Part shown: one piece after another, positions 35,342 to 44,207 of the stretch | Layout: each line of letters starts with the position of its first letter | How positions within the stretch are numbered: position 1 is the stretch's first letter | NCBI RefSeq assembly: GCF_007183175.1 | Contig: NZ_AP019807.1 | Span: 1,904,001 to 1,968,000 of the forward strand | Source of the DNA: Microbulbifer sp. GL-2 | Lineage (GTDB): Bacteria; Pseudomonadota; Gammaproteobacteria; Pseudomonadales; Cellvibrionaceae | Length of the DNA stretch: 64,000 bases | Reading direction: 5' to 3' | Made by a program: the position numbers and the translations under genes | The notes under the pieces: generated by a model | What the model was told of the DNA's origin: nothing | What the model saw: the letters and a program-made list of their open reading frames with translations, nothing else | Database searches by the model: none

Positions 35342-36577
35342 ATGTCGGAAAATCTACTGGCACTGGCGGCGAGCCAGCTGGGTACCTCGGGCATTGGCGC
35401 ACTGGCCTCGGTGCTCGATATTCCCGCAGAGCAGGGCCAGAAGGCACTGGATACCGGCCTCGCTTATTCCCTGGCCGGGATGCTGAATAAAGCCAGCAGT
35501 AAAACTGGCATGGGGTATTTATTCAATATGGTTACCGATAATGAGGCATTGGACCTCTCAACGGTAACAGAAAGCTTCTCAGATAAAGACAAGCTCGACA
35601 GTATTTTGCAATCTGGCGCGGGCATGCTGCAAAAGGTTTTTGGCACCCGTGTTGAAGAGGTGATAAAACTTGCCTCTACAGCATTATCAGGCGGCGATGG
35701 CAGCCGTTTGCTCAAGTTGGCTCTGCCGATTATTACCTCCCTGTTAAGTGGCCAGGTAAAAGCGCAAAAGATGGATGTCTCCGACCTGGCATCACTCCTG
35801 ATCGGTCAGCGTGAATTTCTACAGGATAAAATTCCCGATGACCTGCTTAAAGCTCTCAATGTACCCGGCTTTGATCAGCTGGGTGCATCGCTGGTTACCC
35901 ATGGTCATGCCAAACCACAGGAGCCGCGCCCTGAAGCCCTGCATGGAAATGGTGAGAAGCGCAAGCCAGTCAGTTTCAGTAGCTGGTTTTTTCCGCTGCT
36001 ACTGGTGTTGGTAGCGCTTTATGCACTGAATATGTGTATGGACAAAGGAAGGGAGGAGGCGCCTGAAAACCGCCCCTCTTTGACCACTCAGGAGCAGGCT
36101 TTTATGGAGTCTCCCTCTGAACCAGTTGGGGACCTGACAGATGGCAATGCCCAAGCGAAACTGGGGCCAGATGATTTCGCCAGTAATTTGCGCGATTACC
36201 TCAAGAGTTTTGCTCGCCAACCGGATCGGGAATTTCCCCTTAGGATCAATTTTGAAGGGAGTAGTGCCAAGATCCTCAATCCCTCTGCCCCTGATATTGT
36301 GGCACTAGCGAAGATCATGCAGGAACACCCCAACCTGAGTATTGCCATTGAGGGACATGTAAAAGGGGAGGGCAATGAAATTGAGGAGCAGGAAGTTTCC
36401 CAGGAGCGTGCAGATGCAGTGCGGGAAATTCTTTTGCAGAAGGGAATTGCGGCCAACCGGATCACTGCTACCGGTATGGGGTCGGCCAAGGAAGTTCCTG
36501 AGGGTGAAGCCGAGAAGAAAGAGCAGAGGCAAATGGACAATGAGCGTATCAGTGTGAGAGTAGTGAATTTTCAATGA
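35342..36577 (+). CDS. Inner-membrane protein with DUF937-like N-terminus and periplasmic OmpA domain
   Basis: 411 residues. There is no signal peptide. The first ~190 residues are helical, with LASLL/LL.G-type repeats, and resemble DUF937 proteins. A single membrane helix follows (WFFPLLLVLVALYALNMCM, about 215-233), then a linker and an OmpA-like peptidoglycan-binding domain (about 285-411) with LSIAIEGHVKGEG, QERADAVREILLQKGI and NRITATGMGSAKE. This topology puts the N-domain in the cytoplasm and the OmpA domain against the wall. The start is the ATG at 35342 with GAGG seven bases upstream. The architecture suggests a link between a cytoplasmic partner and peptidoglycan; the function is not known. 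Confidence 0.75.
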   Translation: MSENLLALAASQLGTSGIGALASVLDIPAEQGQKALDTGLAYSLAGMLNKASSKTGMGYLFNMVTDNEALDLSTVTESFSDKDKLDSILQSGAGMLQKVFGTRVEEVIKLASTALSGGDGSRLLKLALPIITSLLSGQVKAQKMDVSDLASLLIGQREFLQDKIPDDLLKALNVPGFDQLGASLVTHGHAKPQEPRPEALHGNGEKRKPVSFSSWFFPLLLVLVALYALNMCMDKGREEAPENRPSLTTQEQAFMESPSEPVGDLTDGNAQAKLGPDDFASNLRDYLKSFARQPDREFPLRINFEGSSAKILNPSAPDIVALAKIMQEHPNLSIAIEGHVKGEGNEIEEQEVSQERADAVREILLQKGIAANRITATGMGSAKEVPEGEAEKKEQRQMDNERISVRVVNFQ

Positions 36578-36623
36578 TAGAAAATTGCTAGCAGAAGCCA
36601 TGTGAATAAAGAGGCAATAAAAA

Positions 36624-36649
36624 GCCCCGCAAAATTAGCGGGGCTTTTT
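36624..36649. terminator. Bidirectional terminator
   Basis: GCCCCGC and GCGGGGC (36624-36630, 36638-36644) with a seven-base loop. Five T follow on the plus side and five A precede (T-run on the minus side), between convergent genes. Confidence 0.9.
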
Positions 36650-36709
36650 ATCAATTTAATTGCCTAAATTCTCTGTGAGGGAAATTGCCTTCAACCTAGG
36701 TAAATTGCT

Positions 36710-37762
36710 TCAATCATTACGGAATTTTTCCCGATAGGCGCCGGGAGCGAGCCCCGTCCACTTCTTAAAGGCGCGGTTAAAGGCGCTGGGCTCAGAAAAG
36801 CCAAGTCTCTCAGCAATCTCTGCCACTGCCGTCTCCTGCTGCTTAAGCTGGAATACGGCCATATCGCGGCGCACAGAGTCCTTGATGTCCTGCCAGCTAT
36901 TGCCCTCCTCCTTGAGCCTGCGGCGCAATGTCTGCGGAGACGTGTACAGGCGTGCGGCGACATCGTCGAGAGACAGGTTTTCGATACTGTTTTGCTGTTG
37001 CAGCATGCGCCTTATTCGACCGGTGAAACTGTGATCGGACTTGTATTGGGTGAGCAGGCACTCGGGTGCGCGGGACAGGAACTCTGCCAGTTGCTGTTCA
37101 TCGCGTACGAGCGGCATTTGCAAATAGCGGGTGCTGAATACCAGGCAGGTTTCCGCTTGGTTGAAGTAGTGCCGACACGGGAACATTTCGTTGTAATCTT
37201 CATTGTAATCCGGCTGCGGGAAGGCCAGCAGCACACGCTCCAGCAGTATGGTGCGATCGATCAACCAACTGAAAAAACGCAGCCAGATGACGGCTATTGA
37301 TTCCACAAAAATCTGGTTGGGTAGTTTCTTGTCATTGCTGTGATGGATTATCAAGCGGGCTTCTTCGCCATCTTCCACCAGTTTGATATGTAGATCGTCG
37401 CTGACCATGCTGATAAAACGCCCTGAGCGTAGCAGTGCACGGCGCAAATTGGGACAGCTGATACAGGCATGGCCCATCATGGCGAAAGTGCCGGGCAGCC
37501 AGGGGCGCGCCAGGAAACCACCAGATTCATCGTTTAGCAGGTCCCATTCCCGGCGCAGCAGGTTAGCCATCTGATCGCGGCCGATCCGGCTGTCGGGGTC
37601 CTCAAGCAGGGCGGGCTCTATATCGCTGTCGCGCAGTATTTGCAGGCAATCCAGCCCCGCTGTATGAGCGCCAACCAGTTGGGCGCGCACTACCGTAGCG
37701 GGTATACCTGGGTCCTCGCGGAGTTTAGGGGTCTCGCTTTCCACTCTCTCAGCCCTCAACAT
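36710..37762 (-). CDS. AraC-family transcriptional regulator
   Basis: 350 residues. The C-terminal ~100 residues carry the two AraC helix-turn-helix motifs: SLDDVAARLYTSPQTLRRRL and VAEIAERLGFSEPSAFNRAF, ending in FKKWTGLAPGAYR. The N-terminal ~230 residues match the OruR/ArgR-type AraC sensor found in regulators of lipid, amino-acid or quorum-related genes. No adjacent target is evident: the neighbours are an OmpA-domain gene (convergent) and a small winged-helix gene (divergent). The start is the ATG at 37762; a GTG six codons later is possible. Confidence 0.88.
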   Translation of the reverse strand: MLRAERVESETPKLREDPGIPATVVRAQLVGAHTAGLDCLQILRDSDIEPALLEDPDSRIGRDQMANLLRREWDLLNDESGGFLARPWLPGTFAMMGHACISCPNLRRALLRSGRFISMVSDDLHIKLVEDGEEARLIIHHSNDKKLPNQIFVESIAVIWLRFFSWLIDRTILLERVLLAFPQPDYNEDYNEMFPCRHYFNQAETCLVFSTRYLQMPLVRDEQQLAEFLSRAPECLLTQYKSDHSFTGRIRRMLQQQNSIENLSLDDVAARLYTSPQTLRRRLKEEGNSWQDIKDSVRRDMAVFQLKQQETAVAEIAERLGFSEPSAFNRAFKKWTGLAPGAYREKFRND

Positions 37763-38137
37763 TATTTTGTAAGCTGCGTGTCATTCTCAAGTGCAGCATG
37801 GATTATGCGCAAAGCGCACGGGAATGTCAGGTTTATAGGGAGTGGGAGTAACAAAGGGGCAAGCTGGGAGGCCTGTATCGATCAATAATACAGCCCGCAG
37901 AGAGTGAAAAGCTTATCTTTTTCAAATGGGTTTTGTATATAAGTATATGTTTTTATTGGTTATTTTGCATTTATCCACATTTTTTCACGCCGCTGGAGTA
38001 ACATTTGCTCGACGAGCCGCACGGAGAACTACTTTAGCAAGCAGCTCCAGAGGTGAGTAAAAGAGGCGGCCTAACTACTAGACCTGAGAGTCATAGGGAT
38101 TAACAATAAAGTGACATGCCAATGAAGGAGTGGCCAA
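37763..38137. other. AT-rich divergent region, no gene
   Basis: About 375 bases. It includes an AT-rich block (37915-37985) that may hold promoters for the AraC or winged-helix genes. The clear ribosome-binding site AAGGAG of the latter is at the right end. Confidence 0.35.
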
Positions 38138-38452
38138 ATGCCGTCCGCATCCGTTGAAAGCCAGCTGAACCCGACAATCTGTCGGCGCATGTTGATCGCC
38201 TATTTAATTGAACAGACTCCCCGTCCAAATAATCCTGCGTTGGAAGAGGCGACTGGCTGGCCGCGGCGCACAGTACAGGACATTATTGCCAAGGGGTTGC
38301 CTGGGCATGGCACTCTGGTGGAATTTGTTCAGGAAGGAGTACGCCACAACGATGGTTATTACCTGTTGCGCGATTGGGGTTCTTTCGACCGCACCTGGGT
38401 AAGAAGTAATTTACCAGCTATTTGTCAGGTACTGGAAATTACCCTGGATTAG
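38138..38452 (+). CDS. Small winged-helix protein (HTH_43 type)
   Basis: 104 residues that fit the winged helix-turn-helix family HTH_43. The helix-turn-helix is about 18-60: RMLIAYLIEQTPRPNNPALE, then TGWPRRTVQDIIAKGLPGHG as the turn and recognition helix. The wing contains FVQEGVRHNDGYYLLRDWG. The ATG at 38138 follows AAGGAG at a good distance. These small proteins are common in marine gammaproteobacteria, but I know of no studied target. It stands alone. Confidence 0.7.
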   Translation: MPSASVESQLNPTICRRMLIAYLIEQTPRPNNPALEEATGWPRRTVQDIIAKGLPGHGTLVEFVQEGVRHNDGYYLLRDWGSFDRTWVRSNLPAICQVLEITLD

Positions 38453-38488
38453 AGCGGCGCACCGATTGGGTGTACCGCTCAGTCGCCT

Positions 38489-38881
38489 TTACTGCGGCTT
38501 GGTGTGTGTCTGCTGGAGTATTTTGTTGACCTTCTCCAGAAGTGCCGGGTTGGACTTGATGCTGGTGGCTATTTCCTGGTACTTGGTTTTGGATAATCCC
38601 GTTTTCTCTATTGCCGCAATCATCTTGCCTTGGGCCTCTTTGTTTAGGGCCTCAGCCTCCTTAATATCAGCGGCGGCCTTGAGCTTTGGGGCATATTCCC
38701 GGCTCAGCATCACAATAGAGCGGTAGGCATCGGCAAACTGCTTGAGCTGGGGCTCACTAAAGGACGCTTTAGGAGCACTGGCCTTGGGGGCATTGGCTTG
38801 GGGCGATGCGGGTTGCGCGGTGGCGAAGGGCATAGTGAGCAGCAGGGTGAACAGGGTGAGGAATTTGGTAAAGGGCTTCAT
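38489..38881 (-). CDS. Secreted DUF4168 protein
   Basis: 130 residues with a signal peptide (MKPFTKFLTLFTLLLTMPFATA). A short Ala/Pro/Lys-rich linker with a repeated NAPKAS/SAPKAS unit follows. The mature part is a helical DUF4168 domain (FSEPQLKQFADAYRSIVMLS ... GLSKTKYQEIATSIKSNP). DUF4168 proteins are periplasmic and of unknown function. It is convergent with the winged-helix gene. Confidence 0.78.
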   Translation of the reverse strand: MKPFTKFLTLFTLLLTMPFATAQPASPQANAPKASAPKASFSEPQLKQFADAYRSIVMLSREYAPKLKAAADIKEAEALNKEAQGKMIAAIEKTGLSKTKYQEIATSIKSNPALLEKVNKILQQTHTKPQ

Positions 38882-39096
38882 CGGGCACTCCAGAAAGTCT
38901 GTGGACGCTTTTGCTTCTCTGAGGGAGCACCCAGCGTCACGTTAGGGCAAAAGCGTTATGCAATGGAACCTAGTGGGAGCTTACAGGCACCAGAGCATTC
39001 AGCTTTGGGACATTAGTTTCAGGGTAGCCAGTTTCGGCGCGGACGTGGCGCCTTTCCCCGCCACTCGCGCGAATTTTTGATATCGATGCGCAGGGC

Positions 39097-39723
39097 CTAA
39101 AAAAGGCCGAGAAATTTCTTGCGCTTCTTCAGGGACTGTTCGCAGCTGTTGAGCTGTTGCTGGTAGTGTTTCGCACGCGCGGATACTTTGTGTGAGACTT
39201 TTTTAAGCCAGGCCTTGTTTCTAAAGGTGCGCCGGTTAAAGCCGCCATGGCCCTCATGGTAGGCCAGATACAGGTGATAACTATCCCTGGACTGGATTTG
39301 GCATCGACGTGCACTGGTGTTGTTGTACCAACCGACAAAGTCGATTGCGTCGCCAAAATCATCCCGATCCGCACCGTAGCTAAAAGTAGAGCGTTGATAA
39401 CCGCGCCAGGTGCTCCCCAGCGCCTGGGCATAACCAAAGGCATCTGAGGGGCGCGGTCCGGGAATAAAGCCCAGTATTTTGCTGCGCGGTGGGCGCGCGT
39501 CATGCACAAAACGGGACTCCTGATGAAGGATGGCCATCATCACTGCTACAGGTGAACCCCACTCTTTTTCAGCGGCCTTGGCCTCGCCATACCAGCCTTT
39601 TTTCTCGCGGAAAATGGAGCAGATATTGTCGGGATTACTGGGGGGGGTGGTAGAACAGCCCGAGCCCAGGATCGCGGCGCTAATCAGCGCCACCAGAATC
39701 CCCTTTTTATTATTTTGTCGCAT
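39097..39723 (-). CDS. SLT-domain lipoprotein (putative lytic transglycosylase)
   Basis: 208 residues. The lipobox is ILGSGC (Cys23). The remaining ~180 residues form a compact lysozyme-like SLT domain: the catalytic Glu69 in ILHQESRF, then AFGYAQALGSTWRGYQ and LAYHEGHGGFNR in the places of the family's GLMQ and AYN.G segments. It should act on peptidoglycan from the outer membrane. It lies 15 bases after rpiA on the same strand and may be read through from it. The C-terminal tail is basic (KKRKKFLGLF). Confidence 0.82.
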   Translation of the reverse strand: MRQNNKKGILVALISAAILGSGCSTTPPSNPDNICSIFREKKGWYGEAKAAEKEWGSPVAVMMAILHQESRFVHDARPPRSKILGFIPGPRPSDAFGYAQALGSTWRGYQRSTFSYGADRDDFGDAIDFVGWYNNTSARRCQIQSRDSYHLYLAYHEGHGGFNRRTFRNKAWLKKVSHKVSARAKHYQQQLNSCEQSLKKRKKFLGLF

Positions 39724-39738
39724 AGTATGACTGCATAG

Positions 39739-40410
39739 TTAGGCGGTGATGGTTTTAACCCCGGAGCTGGTACCGAGTAATAACAGATCCGCTGGCCGCT
39801 TGGCGAAGATGCCATTGGTAACCACGCCGGTGATATTGTTGATCGCTTCTTCCAGCGCAATAGGTTGTTCGATTTTCAGATTGTATACATCGAGGATTGC
39901 ATTGCCATTATCGGTAATAACGCCCTGCCGGTAGACAGGGTCTCCCCCGAGTTTGACCAGCTCGCGAGCAACCAGAGAGCGCGCCATGGGAATCACCTCT
40001 ACCGGTAGGGGGAATTCGCCCAATATCTTAACCGACTTGCTCTCATCGGCGATGCAGATGAACTCGTCAGAGCAGGCCGCGACAATTTTCTCCCGTGTCA
40101 GTGCTGCACCGCCGCCTTTGATTAATTCCAGTGCCGGGTTGGCTTCATCGGCGCCATCTACATAAAACTGGATGCTATCGGCGTTATTTAGCTCATAGAC
40201 CGGAATACCGTGGGACTTGAGCCTTTGTGCCGAGGCCTCGGAGCTGGCAACCGTACCGTCGAACCTACCCTTGATCTCGGCCAGATAGTCGATAAAAAAA
40301 TTGGCCGTGGAACCTGTACCTACACCGATGATGGAGTCGGCCTCCAGGCGCGGGGAAATATAGTCGATAGCGGCGCGAGCAGTGGCCTGCTTCAGTTCAT
40401 CCTGGGTCAT
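39739..40410 (-). CDS. rpiA: Ribose-5-phosphate isomerase A
   Basis: 223 residues (E. coli RpiA is 219). It interconverts ribose-5-phosphate and ribulose-5-phosphate. The family's phosphate-binding segment [14 protein letters not shown] lies near residue 28, followed by [26 protein letters not shown] with the catalytic Asp/Lys/Glu region. The start at 40410 (MTQDELKQ) is where RpiA proteins begin; an upstream in-frame start would add 22 residues. It is divergent from ilvA, as in many gammaproteobacteria. Confidence 0.96.
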   Translation of the reverse strand: MTQDELKQATARAAIDYISPRLEADSIIGVGTGSTANFFIDYLAEIKGRFDGTVASSEASAQRLKSHGIPVYELNNADSIQFYVDGADEANPALELIKGGGAALTREKIVAACSDEFICIADESKSVKILGEFPLPVEVIPMARSLVARELVKLGGDPVYRQGVITDNGNAILDVYNLKIEQPIALEEAINNITGVVTNGIFAKRPADLLLLGTSSGVKTITA

Positions 40411-40625
40411 ACTCTGGATAGTTTCCTGTGCAATTATTTCTACTTTATTTTCACCTTTCGATAAAAAAAAGCGCAAAACAGCCTATTTGATGGTAATTGT
40501 GTCGGGCAAGGATTAGACTGGCCTGCCGGTGTTGCGTGCGTTGGGGGTATTTTGCCAATGCTTCTGCTACTAGGCTTCCCTGAGTCGCGCACAGAAATTT
40601 ACCGCAACGGCAACCGAAACACGCC

Positions 40626-42140
40626 ATGCCCAAATCTTATATCAAGCGCATTTTAGACGCGCGCATTTACGATGTCGCCATCGAAACGCCATTAGAGCCG
40701 ATGCGCCAGCTTTCCCACCGGCTGGGTAATCGTATATTGCTCAAGCGGGAAGACCTTCAACCTGTATTTTCTTTCAAGATACGTGGTGCCTACAACAAAC
40801 TGCTAAAGCTGCCCGCTGAACAACGTGCTCGTGGTGTAATCGCTGCCTCGGCGGGGAACCATGCACAGGGATTGGCCCTGGGAGCAGCCCAGTTGGGGGT
40901 GCGCGCAACGATAGTGATGCCGAAGACCACACCCCAGATCAAGGTCAATGCGGTGCGTATGCGTGGAGCGGAAGTGATATTGCACGGGGACACTTTCGAT
41001 GAGGCCGCCGCGCGCGCCAGGAAGTTGGTTGATGAACGCGATCTGGTTTTTGTGCACCCCTATGACGATCCCGATGTGATTGCCGGCCAGGGTACAGTGG
41101 CCATGGAAATGTTGCGCCAGCACTCAGGTAATTTGGAGGCAGTATTTATTCCTGTTGGCGGGGGTGGGCTGGCCGCAGGCATGGCCACCTATATCAAATA
41201 TGTACGACCGGAAACCAAAGTCTATGCGGTTGAACCTGAAGATGCAGCCTGCTTGAAAGCCGCCCTGGAGAGTGGAGATCGAGTGCGCCTGCCTCAGGTG
41301 GGTCTGTTTGCCGATGGTGTTGCTGTGGCGCAAATTGGTGAGGAAACATTCCGGGTTTTAAGTGAAACGGTAGATGGTGTGATCACTGTGAGCACCGATG
41401 AGATCTGCGCGGCAATCAAGGACATTTTTGAAGATACTCGATCCATTGCCGAACCCGCCGGAGCTGTGGGGCTGGCAGGGCTGAAAAAATTTGCTGAACA
41501 GAGTGATTGCCGTAATTCAGCCCTCGCCACTGTTTGTAGCGGAGCCAATATCAATTTTGATCGTCTGCGCTATATCAGCGAGCGGACTGAAATCGGCGAA
41601 AAGCGCGAGGCGGTGCTCGCTGTGCGTATACCCGAGAGCCCCGGTAGCTATCTGCGCTTTTGTCGTGATTTGGGAGACCGCGCCATCACCGAGTTCAATT
41701 ACCGATATGCCGGTAATGAGGAAGCACATATTTTTGTCGGCTTGCAGGTGACTGCCGATGATGATCGGCACCAATTAGTTAATAAACTGGAAGATCGCGG
41801 TTATCAGGTAACCGATCTCACTGAGAATGAGATGGCCAAATTACATATTCGCCATCTGGTGGGGGGGCGAGTCCCAGGGCTGAATGATGAAGTTGTATAC
41901 CGTTTTGAATTTCCCGAACGTCCCGGCGCTTTGCGGAAATTTCTCGAACACCTGGCCGGGCGCTGGAACATTACCCTGTTCCACTATCGCAACCACGGTG
42001 CTGCCTATGGAAGGGTCCTGGTTGGGCTACAGGTTGAGCCAGGGGCTCGGGCAAAACTTTCGGGTTTGCTCGAGCGGCTGCAGTTTCCCTATTGGGAGGA
42101 AACTGAAAATCCCGCTTACCGCTTTTTCCTGGGCAGCTGA
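40626..42140 (+). CDS. ilvA: Threonine ammonia-lyase, biosynthetic
   Basis: 504 residues, close to E. coli IlvA (514). It deaminates threonine to 2-oxobutanoate, the first committed step of isoleucine synthesis. The PLP Lys51 is in FSFKIRGAYNKL. PLP phosphate contacts appear as VGGGGLAAG. The C-terminal ~170 residues are two ACT-like regulatory domains (EKREAVLAVRIPESPGSYLR and RFEFPERPGALRKFLEHL), so allosteric inhibition by isoleucine is expected. It is divergent from rpiA. Confidence 0.96.
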   Translation: MPKSYIKRILDARIYDVAIETPLEPMRQLSHRLGNRILLKREDLQPVFSFKIRGAYNKLLKLPAEQRARGVIAASAGNHAQGLALGAAQLGVRATIVMPKTTPQIKVNAVRMRGAEVILHGDTFDEAAARARKLVDERDLVFVHPYDDPDVIAGQGTVAMEMLRQHSGNLEAVFIPVGGGGLAAGMATYIKYVRPETKVYAVEPEDAACLKAALESGDRVRLPQVGLFADGVAVAQIGEETFRVLSETVDGVITVSTDEICAAIKDIFEDTRSIAEPAGAVGLAGLKKFAEQSDCRNSALATVCSGANINFDRLRYISERTEIGEKREAVLAVRIPESPGSYLRFCRDLGDRAITEFNYRYAGNEEAHIFVGLQVTADDDRHQLVNKLEDRGYQVTDLTENEMAKLHIRHLVGGRVPGLNDEVVYRFEFPERPGALRKFLEHLAGRWNITLFHYRNHGAAYGRVLVGLQVEPGARAKLSGLLERLQFPYWEETENPAYRFFLGS

Positions 42141-42385
42141 GCCCGGGAAAATCATTAGTTGAGTAAAGCGTCTCAGAAGTTGTTGGGTGCGTAGACTGCA
42201 ATTTCGGCTTTGTCGAACCCCCTTGTGTGAAAATGCGACAAAAAACACATAAAATATCCAACAACCGGTTACTATTCCGCCGATTCTTCAGTATCTTCTT
42301 TGGTCGTTGAACTTTTGCTATGGCTTCGGTCATATGCGGAGCGAAACGCACATAACAAAAAAATTGATTGTACAGGATGGTCCCA

Positions 42386-42523
42386 ATGAAAGCCGATGCG
42401 CTGACAATCGCTGTGGTTGTCTTTGTCGCGGGCGTTCTGCTGAGCACCAGTGGTTTGACTGAGGTATTTGCCTCGGAATCCGAGCCACCGGCCGCTCTGC
42501 AACAGGGAGTGGTTACCCGTTAG
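42386..42523 (+). CDS. 45-residue single-pass membrane protein
   Basis: A short frame downstream of ilvA: ATG at 42386, TAG at 42521-42523. The ribosome-binding site AGGATGG is six bases before the ATG. It starts MKADALTIAVVVFVAGVLLS, one hydrophobic helix (about 7-20), and ends in a polar, acidic-then-neutral tail (SESEPPAALQQGVVTR). A terminator follows 41 bases later. I recognise no family. It could be a real small membrane protein; the start, ribosome-binding site, hydrophobic core and terminator agree, but there is no homology check. Confidence 0.6.
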   Translation: MKADALTIAVVVFVAGVLLSTSGLTEVFASESEPPAALQQGVVTR

Positions 42524-42564
42524 GCTGATGCCGGGGGGCGCTCTGCCCACGAAACAGCAAAAAA

Positions 42565-42593
42565 GGCCGAACACTAAGTGTTCGGCCTTTTTT
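42565..42593. terminator. Bidirectional terminator
   Basis: GGCCGAACAC and GTGTTCGGCC (42565-42574, 42578-42587) with a three-base loop, six T after and six A before. It serves the small plus-strand gene and the minus-strand cyclo-ligase. Confidence 0.92.
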
Positions 42594-42608
42594 GTTTTCT
42601 CTCTCGTA

Positions 42609-43187
42609 CTAGTTGCATCGATAGATACGCTTTTCTGTCACTACCATGTCCAATGGTATATCCCAGTTGTCAGTGGGTAATTGCCTCACGCATTGCAACT
42701 GGTGGGCGGCGCCAATTAGCTGTGGGCCGGTACCCGGCAATAATTGTTTGTGCTCAAACGTGCGGTCATAAAAACCTGCGCCCATACCCAAACGGGAGCC
42801 ACTGGGAGTAAAGGAGACCAGGGGGACCAGCACCAGATCAAGCAGGTGCGCTGAACGACTGGGACTGCGCACCGGTTCAGGAATATGGAAACGGTTGCGG
42901 AATGGCAGCGGCTCACCGCCCCAGCGTTTAAAGCCCAAATGTGGGTGTGGCTCTACAGGTAGTACTGGCAGGTAAAAATCTTTCCCTGGGTAGCGTTGTA
43001 ATAACTGGCGAATATCCAACTCCCCATCCATTGGCCAGTAAATACCAATATGGCGGGCGCGTTTCATCTGTGGAACCCGGCTTAACAGGGTAATAGCTGC
43101 GCGACCATGCAGGCGCTGCTGGTAAGCGCTGAGTTCCCGTCGCCCTGCGCGCATACGTCGGCGCAGTTGCGTTTTATTTTCGCTCAT
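42609..43187 (-). CDS. 5-formyltetrahydrofolate cyclo-ligase
   Basis: 192 residues, the usual length. It converts 5-formyl-THF to 5,10-methenyl-THF with ATP. Landmarks are a basic N-terminus that binds the phosphates (KTQLRRRMRAGRRELS), YWPMDGELDI and the C-terminal LVPLVSFTPSGSRLGMGAGFYDRT. The start is ATG at 43187 (MSENKTQLRRR); the frame is open further upstream, but that part is occupied by 6S RNA. It follows 6S RNA by about 18 bases on the same strand, the ssrS-ygfA arrangement of gammaproteobacteria. Confidence 0.93.
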   Translation of the reverse strand: MSENKTQLRRRMRAGRRELSAYQQRLHGRAAITLLSRVPQMKRARHIGIYWPMDGELDIRQLLQRYPGKDFYLPVLPVEPHPHLGFKRWGGEPLPFRNRFHIPEPVRSPSRSAHLLDLVLVPLVSFTPSGSRLGMGAGFYDRTFEHKQLLPGTGPQLIGAAHQLQCVRQLPTDNWDIPLDMVVTEKRIYRCN

Positions 43188-43204
43188 GGATAAGGGGAAG
43201 GCTG

Positions 43205-43393
43205 GAAAGAAATGGGAACCCCGAGTATGTGGCTGTAGACGGCGCCTCGAACCGTAAGGTTCAAGGTGGCGGTCTCCGGAGTACATAAGGCTTTCCGCTG
43301 CATGGCGGACTTGCACACCAGCACCCGCTGGAAACCACCGGGGTAAGATTATCGGCTCAAGGACATAGTCTGCTGGCCAACACCCCAGGGTAT
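43205..43393 (-). ncRNA. ssrS: 6S RNA
   Basis: A ~189-base minus-strand RNA between zapA and the 5-formyl-THF cyclo-ligase, the usual 6S position. Sequence hallmarks are TCCTTGAGCCGATAAT in the 5' half (E. coli has CCTGAGCCGATATT) and CACCTTGAACCTTACGGTTC in the 3' half (E. coli has CACCTTGAACC...GGTTC). The ends (CATACCCTGGGG and CATACTCGGGGTTCC) can form the closing stem. 6S RNA mimics an open promoter and sequesters sigma-70 RNA polymerase in stationary phase. The ends are estimated from the promoter and closing stem. Confidence 0.9.
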
Positions 43394-43399
43394 GAGTTA

Positions 43400-43429
43400 A
43401 TTATAACTTGGACGGAGGGGGGCTGTTAA
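43400..43429 (-). promoter_or_regulatory. Sigma-70 promoter of 6S RNA
   Basis: On the minus strand, TTAACA (43424-43429), an 18-base spacer and a perfect TATAAT (43400-43405) lie just ahead of the estimated 6S 5' end near 43393. Confidence 0.75.
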
Positions 43430-43458
43430 CTGGAAATTTGTAGGGAATGGACGTGCCT

Positions 43459-43797
43459 TCATTCTTGCGATGACTGCGGCTCCGTCTCTGGGTCTATTTC
43501 GCCCAGTGCGTTTTGTACTTTGTCCTTGAGGCGGTCGAGCATTTCCTGTTGGAGGGGGACACTGCTCAACTCCGCTTTGGCCTGAATCAGTTCATGGGCA
43601 ATATTCAGTGCAGCCATGACTGCGATTCGCTCAATGCCGATCACTGTGCCGGTTGAACGGATTCGCGCCATGCGCTCATGCAGGAGGCGTGCGGATGCTT
43701 GCAGGCCTGCACGCTCGCTGTCGGCGCAGGCTACGCGGTACTCTTTACCGAGAATGGATACGGTGACGGTTTCGGATGTTAGTGCAGAGTCAGCCAT
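43459..43797 (-). CDS. zapA: Cell division protein ZapA
   Basis: 112 residues. ZapA binds FtsZ and bundles its filaments at the division site. The N-terminal domain has VTVSILGKEYRVACADSERAGL and the C-terminal helix that forms the tetramer coiled coil contains IERIAVMAALNIAHELIQAK. It overlaps the upstream TIGR02449-type gene by one base (TGATG) and lies upstream of 6S RNA, the standard arrangement. Confidence 0.95.
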   Translation of the reverse strand: MADSALTSETVTVSILGKEYRVACADSERAGLQASARLLHERMARIRSTGTVIGIERIAVMAALNIAHELIQAKAELSSVPLQQEMLDRLKDKVQNALGEIDPETEPQSSQE

Positions 43798-44000
43798 CAG
43801 GAATCTTGCGTTAGCCCCTTGAGACGATTGATCATGGCTTCGACCCGCGAGCGGGCGGCCTCATTATTTTTTATCAGGCGCTGGCGTTCGCGCAGCCAGT
43901 CGGCTTCCTGCCGACGCAGTTCACGGTTGTCATCAGCCAGCTGTTGGCAGCGGGCGATCAGTGAATCCACAGTGCTTTCTAACGCTTGCAGCTTATCCAT
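43797..44000 (-). CDS. TIGR02449-family coiled-coil protein (ZapB-like)
   Basis: 67 residues from the ATG at 44000 (MDKLQALESTVDSLIARC). The whole protein is one coiled coil with heptad leucines, rich in Gln, Arg and Glu (LADDNRELRRQ, WLRERQRLIKNNEAARSRVE). TIGR02449 proteins are always found just upstream of zapA and resemble ZapB, so a role in Z-ring organisation is inferred. The stop overlaps the zapA start by one base. An upstream in-frame ATG would add 13 residues. Confidence 0.88.
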   Translation of the reverse strand: MDKLQALESTVDSLIARCQQLADDNRELRRQEADWLRERQRLIKNNEAARSRVEAMINRLKGLTQDS

Positions 44001-44207
44001 ATTTCCTGCGTTTGGGGTCGACGTCTGGGTTCGCAACACGACAGACTGCGAGGGATTCCGCTACTATATTGCCGGCGAAAAGGTGGGTCAATCGCTCCAC
44101 CTGCGCGGGCAATCACAAATTTGTCCCGAAAACACAAGTTCTTTTGCCTGTCGCTGCTGTTGCAGCGCAATAATTAACTCACGATCAAGAAAAATTGCAC
44201 GGTAACC

